A DNA stretch of 18,737 nucleotides from JBDRGC01 sp043818215 (lineage in GTDB: Bacteria; Chloroflexota; Anaerolineae; Anaerolineales; UBA11858): the NCBI GenBank assembly GCA_043818215.1, contig JBDRGC010000214.1:1-18737 (forward strand). The letters are read 5' to 3'. Below, one piece after another: positions 14,226 to 18,737 of this stretch. The notes beneath the pieces were generated by a model that was not told the origin of the DNA, did not search any database, and worked only from the letters and a program-made list of their open reading frames with translations. The first letter of the stretch is position 1, and each line of letters opens with the position of its first letter. Made by a program: the position numbers and the translations under genes.

Positions 14226-15557
14226 ATGGCTCTATCAGGAATACAAATTTACAAACTTTTACCTAAAACTAACTGCAAAGAATGCGACTTCCCTACTTGT
14301 TTGGCATTTGCGATGAAATTAGCTGCCAAACAAGTGGAATTAGCCAAATGCCCGTATGTCAGTGATGAGGCCAAAGAAATATTGGCCGATGCCGCAACGC
14401 CTCCTGTTCGCCCTTTGTCAATTGCCGCGGGCGATTACGAAGTAAAAGGCGGCAACGAGGTAGTCCTTTTCCGCCACCAAAAGAAATTTGTCACCCTTCC
14501 GGGATTATTCGTCCGCGTGTATGACACCCAATCGGCAGATGAAATCAAAGATAAAGTTAAACCTGTCGGCGAGTACGTTGCGGATTATGTTGGCATGGAG
14601 CTGGCTATGGGCGGAATTGCTGTGCAGGCTGATGGTGGAGATTTTGGCGCCGCCGTAGAAGCTGTGCGAGAAGCCGTAAAACAGCCGCTGATCTTGATTG
14701 GTACGGCTGACGAGTTGAAGGCTGGCCTCGAAAAACTCGATGCTGACGAGAGACCGTTGCTGTGTCATGCCACGGCTGAAAATTGGGAAGAAATGGCTGA
14801 CTTAGCCAAAGAATACAATGTCCCCTTGTCAGTCGAAGCCGATAATATTGATGCAATGGTGGACCTGGTTGAGAAGCTCCAGGGCACCGGCTTAAAAGAC
14901 CTGGTTCTGGCCCCCACCCAACGTAGTTTATTGGGCACTTTGACTGCCAATACTATGGCTCGACGTATGGCACTTAAAGACAACTTCCGCCCCTTGGGAT
15001 TCCCCATCATCAGTTTCCCCGGCGATGCAGGCGATCCTGCGCGGGAGGTCATACTGGCATCACAGGCCATCGGCAAATATAGCAGCTTTATCGTGCTAGA
15101 TAATTTTGACCCGGCCACAGCCTACGCACTGCTGGTATTGCGGGCCAATATCTACACCGATCCGCAAGAACCTATCCAGGTCACTCCTGGCATCTATGAG
15201 CTTAACAACCCCGGTCCTGAAGATCCCTTCTTAGTCACCACAAACTTCAGCATTACTTACTTTAGTGTTGCTAACGAAGTCGAAAGTATGAGTCTGCCGG
15301 TTTGGTTGCTGGTGACCGACTCGGAGGGAATGAGCGTTCTCACCGCCTGGGCTGCTGGCAAGTTCGATGCTGAATTGATCGCTAAAGATGCCAAACGTTT
15401 TGGCGCTGCCGACAAAGTAACCAGGAAGCGTATCGTCCTCCCCGGACATGTCGCAGTGTTATCCGGCGAACTAGAAGAAGAAATGCCGGACTGGGAAGTC
15501 AAGGTTGGCCCGAAAGAAGCTGTTGACATCCCTGCCTATCTCAAAGCAGTTTTATAA
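14226..15557 (+). CDS. acsC: corrinoid iron-sulfur protein large subunit
   Basis: The product is 443 aa, the usual length for bacterial AcsC. The ATG at 14226 is chosen because the homologous start (MALSGIQIYKLLPKTNC) and a GGAG site lie there; the open frame upstream is repeat DNA. The N-terminal [4Fe-4S] domain has Cys17, Cys20, Cys25 and Cys42 (C-x2-C-x4-C-x16-C), which passes electrons to reactivate the cobalamin. A TIM barrel (about residues 90-320) and a C-terminal B12-binding domain follow. With AcsD it forms the heterodimer that receives the methyl group from AcsE and gives it to the A-cluster. In this genome AcsD is tethered to AcsB, so AcsC would have to dock onto the fusion protein. 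Confidence 0.95.
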   Translation: MALSGIQIYKLLPKTNCKECDFPTCLAFAMKLAAKQVELAKCPYVSDEAKEILADAATPPVRPLSIAAGDYEVKGGNEVVLFRHQKKFVTLPGLFVRVYDTQSADEIKDKVKPVGEYVADYVGMELAMGGIAVQADGGDFGAAVEAVREAVKQPLILIGTADELKAGLEKLDADERPLLCHATAENWEEMADLAKEYNVPLSVEADNIDAMVDLVEKLQGTGLKDLVLAPTQRSLLGTLTANTMARRMALKDNFRPLGFPIISFPGDAGDPAREVILASQAIGKYSSFIVLDNFDPATAYALLVLRANIYTDPQEPIQVTPGIYELNNPGPEDPFLVTTNFSITYFSVANEVESMSLPVWLLVTDSEGMSVLTAWAAGKFDAELIAKDAKRFGAADKVTRKRIVLPGHVAVLSGELEEEMPDWEVKVGPKEAVDIPAYLKAVL

Positions 15558-15560
15558 ATT

Positions 15561-15650
15561 GCATCCGAGAGGGGGGCGGATGCTATCCCCCTTCCTCCTC
15601 TACCCTCTACCCTCTACCCTCTGCCCTCTGCCCTCTGCCCTCTGCCCTCT
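15561..15650. repeat. hairpin plus CTCTRCC heptamer array in the acsC-acsV spacer
   Basis: GCATCC (15561-15566) pairs with GGATGC (15578-15583), and GGGGGG (15571-15576) could alternatively pair with CCCCC (15587-15591). Seven heptamers follow from 15598 to 15646: three CTCTACC and four CTCTGCC. They are the reverse complement of the AGGGYAG array at 4123-4199. The array ends 5 bp before the acsV start codon and leaves no room for a Shine-Dalgarno sequence. Confidence 0.88.
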
Positions 15651-15655
15651 AAATT

Positions 15656-17578
15656 ATGTCCACCACATATACCGTTAAATTCGATATCGCTTCTGAGCCG
15701 GTCGAAGTTCCGCGTGGAGCTATGCTCACCGAGGCTGCTCAAAAAGCTGGAATCGAGATTAACCAACCTTGCGGTGGGCAAGGCCGTTGTGGACAGTGTG
15801 CCGTCCAGATCGTGTCTGGAAAGGTGCGGCGACGCAGCACGATGCGTTTATCCGCCAAAGATGTAGAACAAGGTTACGCATTAGCGTGCCAGACGGTTGT
15901 CGAAGGCGATGTAACTGTAGTTGTTCCCCCCCAAGAGAAGGTCGAACGCAGATTAACGACCGACCGAACAATTTCTGCGGTGACGGTTCCAGATGGGTAC
16001 AACGCTGAAAAATCACAAACCATCCGCCGGATACAGATCACATTGTCCCCTCCTAGTATGGATGACCAAACCGATGATTGGAGCCGGTTGCAAACTGCAA
16101 TCCGTAATCAATCCGACGTTACCCGGATAAAAACGCCATTGCATATCATCAAGAAGATCGGGGGAGTCATACGAGAAGGAAACTGGGAAGTCACTGCTAT
16201 TATCAGTTCCTACGCGTGGGATTGCCCAGACTGCCCGGCCCAATTGCTCGATCTTTTTTCTGGGCACGTCCCCGAGAACATTCCTTTGTGGGGCGCAGCT
16301 GTGGATATCGGCACAACAACAGTAAGTGTTTGGCTGGTAGACCTGCTCACAGGTCAGGTACATGCTCAAGCTGCCGAGTACAATCAGCAAATCTCGCGTG
16401 GTGAAGATGTGATCTCTCGAATCGTTTACGCCAGTAAGGGAGATGGTACTGCCACTATGCGAGATCTGGTTACGGGAACAATCGATAAGTTAATCGGTCG
16501 TGTTTGCCGGAAAGTAAAGATAACATCTCAGGACATCGTTAAAGTAGCGATAACTGGCAATAGCACCATGATGCACCTGCTGCTTGGAATTCCTGCAACC
16601 AGTATCCGCCTGACCCCCTTTATCACTGCAATCAATCATATTCCCACGCTTTCAGCCCGCGATGTGGGTTTTGATATTCATCCCGACGCGATTGTGGATT
16701 GTTTGCCTGGTGTAGCCAGTTATGTGGGAGCGGATATCAGTGCAGGTATCTTGGCAGCTGGTGTAAACACCACCGATAAGATCACCCTCTTTATGGATGT
16801 GGGCACCAACGGCGAAATCGTCTTAGGCTCTAAAGATTGGTTGGTAGCCTGCGCTGCTTCTGCAGGGCCAGCTTTCGAAGGAGCCGGCGTATTGCATGGT
16901 ATGAGGGCCACAAAAGGAGCCATCGAAGAGGTTTGGATCAATAAAGACGATTTCGAACCCTCATATCGCGTTATCGGGAATGTAAAACCCCGCGGATTGT
17001 GTGGCAGCGGGCTTATCTCCCTGTTAGCAGAGATGTTTATTACCGGTGTGGTTGAAAAGAGTGGCCGCGTCAAAATCAATTTAGATACCCCTCGCACACG
17101 ACAGGGAGACCACGGTGGCGAATATGTCATCGCCTGGGGTGATGCGACTAAGGATGAAAAAGATATTGTCATTACGAATGTAGATATCGACAACCTGCTG
17201 CGAACGAAGGCCGCCATTTATGCCGGTTTTGCTGTCTTAGCCGAGAGTGTTGGATTCCCGCTGGAAATGGTAGAACAGGTCATAATAGGTGGATCGTTTG
17301 GCAAATATATCAATGTAGAAAAAGCCATTCAGATTGGGTTGCTCCCCGACATGCCCTGGGACAACTTCCAATTCCTGGGGAACACATCGGTTAAGGGTGC
17401 ATATCTGGCATTGATCGACCGTGATGCGCGTGACCAGATTGCCGCTATTGCCGACAGTATGACATATATCGAGCTTTCGGCTGACAACAAATTCTACGAT
17501 GCTTTTATGTCAGCCTTATTTTTGCCGCACACAGATATGTCGCTGTTTCCAACAGTGGCTGCGGCGATGGAGAAGTGA
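15656..17578 (+). CDS. acsV: reductive activator of the corrinoid iron-sulfur protein (2Fe-2S ferredoxin + ASKHA ATPase)
   Basis: The product is 640 aa. Residues about 5-95 are a plant-type [2Fe-2S] domain with Cys39, Cys45, Cys48 and Cys78. Residues about 210-620 are an ASKHA ATPase domain of the RACo/RamA type, with phosphate motifs DIGTTTVSVW (217-226) and MDVGTNGE (380-387) and the conserved glycine-rich GGSFGKYINVEKAIQIGLL. The family uses ATP to drive electron transfer that returns inactive Co(II) corrinoid to Co(I). Its place after acsC fits activation of the AcsC/AcsD cobalamin. The start at 15656 is taken because the ferredoxin domain begins directly after it; it has no ribosome binding site, the upstream bases being a CCCTCT array. 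Symbol usage for this gene varies (acsV, orf7, RACo). Confidence 0.93.
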   Translation: MSTTYTVKFDIASEPVEVPRGAMLTEAAQKAGIEINQPCGGQGRCGQCAVQIVSGKVRRRSTMRLSAKDVEQGYALACQTVVEGDVTVVVPPQEKVERRLTTDRTISAVTVPDGYNAEKSQTIRRIQITLSPPSMDDQTDDWSRLQTAIRNQSDVTRIKTPLHIIKKIGGVIREGNWEVTAIISSYAWDCPDCPAQLLDLFSGHVPENIPLWGAAVDIGTTTVSVWLVDLLTGQVHAQAAEYNQQISRGEDVISRIVYASKGDGTATMRDLVTGTIDKLIGRVCRKVKITSQDIVKVAITGNSTMMHLLLGIPATSIRLTPFITAINHIPTLSARDVGFDIHPDAIVDCLPGVASYVGADISAGILAAGVNTTDKITLFMDVGTNGEIVLGSKDWLVACAASAGPAFEGAGVLHGMRATKGAIEEVWINKDDFEPSYRVIGNVKPRGLCGSGLISLLAEMFITGVVEKSGRVKINLDTPRTRQGDHGGEYVIAWGDATKDEKDIVITNVDIDNLLRTKAAIYAGFAVLAESVGFPLEMVEQVIIGGSFGKYINVEKAIQIGLLPDMPWDNFQFLGNTSVKGAYLALIDRDARDQIAAIADSMTYIELSADNKFYDAFMSALFLPHTDMSLFPTVAAAMEK

Positions 17579-17580
17579 GA

Positions 17581-17670
17581 GTGTATACAGTGTAAACATG
17601 GTATAAAGGTATACAGGTTGGCAGATTTTGCATCCCTGTATACTTGTTTACCTGTTTACCTTGTATACCT
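17581..17670. repeat. inverted GTATACA/GTTTACC repeat in the acsV-acsE spacer
   Basis: The left arm (17582-17617) with GTATACAG, GTAAACA and GGTATACAGG faces the right arm (17635-17669) with CCTGTATAC, GTTTACC and GTATACC. The arms are complementary with a few mismatches, around a loop of about 17 nt. The hairpin lies shortly before the acsE ribosome binding site (AAGGAG, 17683-17688). Confidence 0.82.
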
Positions 17671-17696
17671 ACTAATACCAAAAAGGAGTGTCACCC

Positions 17697-18620
17697 ATGT
17701 ATATCATCGGAGAGAATATCCATATTATTTCCCCTAGTGTCAAAATAGCCCTCAAGGAACGCGATGCTGAATTTTTCAAAACATCAGCGATCAAACAAGT
17801 AGAAGCCGGGGCCGACGCTGTTGACCTTAACCTGGGACGCCAGAAACATGAATGGGAAGAGATTTTTCCCTGGATCACAAAAATCGTGCAAGAAGTGGTA
17901 GACGTGCCGCTTTGCATCGACAGCACGAATCTTCCGGCTATTGAGGCTGCCTTGAAAGTAATTACCAAAGCCAGACCAATTATCAACTCTACTTCGGCTG
18001 AAGCCGAGCGACTTGAAAAAGTTCCTCTGATAGCCAAAAAATATGATGCTCGATTAGTCGCCCTCACTCTGACAAAAAGCGGTATTCCGATTGAATCTGA
18101 GGCTAGAGTCAACATCGCATTGGAACAACTAATTCCCCGGGCCATGGAAGTGGGCATGGATCTGCCAGATTTGATCATTGACCCGTTGGTGTTGACGGTT
18201 TCTGGTTGTCAGGAGTTTTGCCCGGAGTTGATCGAGGCCGTGCGCATACTGAAGTTTGCTGGTGATCCGCCTCCCTCCATTTCCGTTGGTCTGTCTAACG
18301 TTTCGAACTCCGTCCCGAATGAAAACCGCCCTTTGATCAATCGGGTATACTGTGCCATGCTTATGGGCGCCGGTTTGGAAATGATGATCGCTGACCCATT
18401 CGATGAAAAGCAAAATGAAGTCATCCGTATGATCGAAGAACGCGACCAAAGCACTGCTCTCGGACGGCTATACATCAAACTCCACGATCAAATAGAAGCC
18501 ATGGACGAGCTTAGCAAAGACGATGTGGATATGAGTGATCCTGAGCAGGCTGCTGTCTGGAAAACTGTGCAGGTATTGCTTAACAAAGTGATCTACGCCG
18601 ACTCTTATTTAGAGCAATAG
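17697..18620 (+). CDS. acsE: methyltetrahydrofolate:corrinoid iron-sulfur protein methyltransferase
   Basis: The product is 307 aa. The ATG at 17697 sits 8 bp after AAGGAG and gives the family start MYIIGEN; the in-frame GTG at 17688 overlaps the ribosome binding site. It has the pterin-binding TIM barrel fold (dihydropteroate synthase superfamily). Pterin-pocket residues align with the Moorella enzyme (from memory): Asp75 (CIDSTN), Asn97 (INSTS), Asp162 (IIDPL) and Asn201 (GLSNVSN), plus the NRPLINR signature. It transfers the methyl group of methyl-H4folate to Co(I) of the corrinoid protein, joining the two branches of the pathway. Compared with the usual 262 residues it has about 38 extra, charged residues (about 248-287) before the last helix TVQVLLNKVIYADSY. 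It is the last gene of the operon in this window. Confidence 0.94.
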   Translation: MYIIGENIHIISPSVKIALKERDAEFFKTSAIKQVEAGADAVDLNLGRQKHEWEEIFPWITKIVQEVVDVPLCIDSTNLPAIEAALKVITKARPIINSTSAEAERLEKVPLIAKKYDARLVALTLTKSGIPIESEARVNIALEQLIPRAMEVGMDLPDLIIDPLVLTVSGCQEFCPELIEAVRILKFAGDPPPSISVGLSNVSNSVPNENRPLINRVYCAMLMGAGLEMMIADPFDEKQNEVIRMIEERDQSTALGRLYIKLHDQIEAMDELSKDDVDMSDPEQAAVWKTVQVLLNKVIYADSYLEQ

Positions 18621-18737
18621 GCGTATCGTCTCAGTACCCATAGGGCGCTCTCCTAAATGGGTGAAGAAGGTGGGTTGGGCGAAGCGCCCACGCGCCAATA
18701 CCCACCCCCCCCCCCCCGAGTGGTGATGATGGGAACC
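18621..18737. other. trailing non-coding stretch with hairpin and C13 tract
   Basis: TGGGCG-AAG-CGCCCA lies inside a longer pairing of GGTGGGT with ACCCACC (about 18669-18706), which might act as a transcript-end hairpin, though no T run follows. It is followed by a run of 13 C (18705-18717). No gene start is seen before the window ends. Confidence 0.4.

Noticed and set aside
18705..18717. C13 homopolymer as a functional site
   Set aside because: It may be a slippage tract or a sequencing/assembly artefact near the window edge. Nothing else supports a function.

Overview
The window carries a bacterial-type carbonyl (Western) branch of the Wood-Ljungdahl pathway. Upstream of it lies a patchwork of repeat-rich housekeeping and accessory DNA. 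The proteins (Moorella-type AcsA/B/C/D/E plus a ferredoxin-ASKHA activator) point to a strictly anaerobic bacterium. The Gly/Cys-tailed FmdB protein and the abundance of short intergenic repeats would fit an uncultured Chloroflexota (Anaerolineae-like) lineage, but that placement is inference from protein style and not a phylogenetic result.

Layout. 1-798 is the C-terminal part of a tyrosine recombinase that runs in from the left edge. It faces the 3' end of a CAT-anticodon tRNA, which is followed by tRNA-Gly(TCC); both tRNAs are on the minus strand (883-1104). 1187-4150 encodes a PEP-synthase-like/rifampin-phosphotransferase-like phosphotransferase that several short repeats have invaded. 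4123-4302 is three back-to-back short tandem repeat arrays. 4324-6174 holds dinB (DNA polymerase IV), an overlapping small zinc-ribbon gene and a decayed third gene. 6244-6597 is a small membrane protein. It converges on a minus-strand FmdB-type zinc ribbon gene (6655-6882), with a strong terminator between them. 6883-7970 is about 1.1 kb without a convincing gene: a 278-bp element with perfect 19-bp inverted ends, a good sigma-70 promoter, a candidate attenuator and a second copy of a 26-bp repeat.

The main locus (7971-18620, all plus strand) reads: a small HMA-like protein lacking CxxC; CO dehydrogenase (acsA/cooS); a natural fusion of acetyl-CoA synthase (AcsB) with the corrinoid protein small subunit (AcsD); the corrinoid protein large subunit (acsC); the ATP-dependent reductive activator (acsV/RACo); and the methyl-H4folate methyltransferase (acsE). 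AcsE moves the methyl group from methyl-H4folate to cobalamin on AcsC/AcsD. AcsA makes CO from CO2. AcsB joins methyl, CO and CoA into acetyl-CoA. AcsV rescues oxidised Co(II) corrinoid. No cooC/acsF nickel-insertion ATPase and no folate-branch genes are visible here.

Two themes stand out. First, the AcsB-AcsD polypeptide ties the A-cluster to a corrinoid-protein subunit through a Pro/Ala/Glu linker. Second, almost every gene junction carries a different short-unit repeat, usually arranged as inverted arms. These include all four long spacers of the acs operon, and the repeats have also entered the coding sequence of the 1187-4150 gene.
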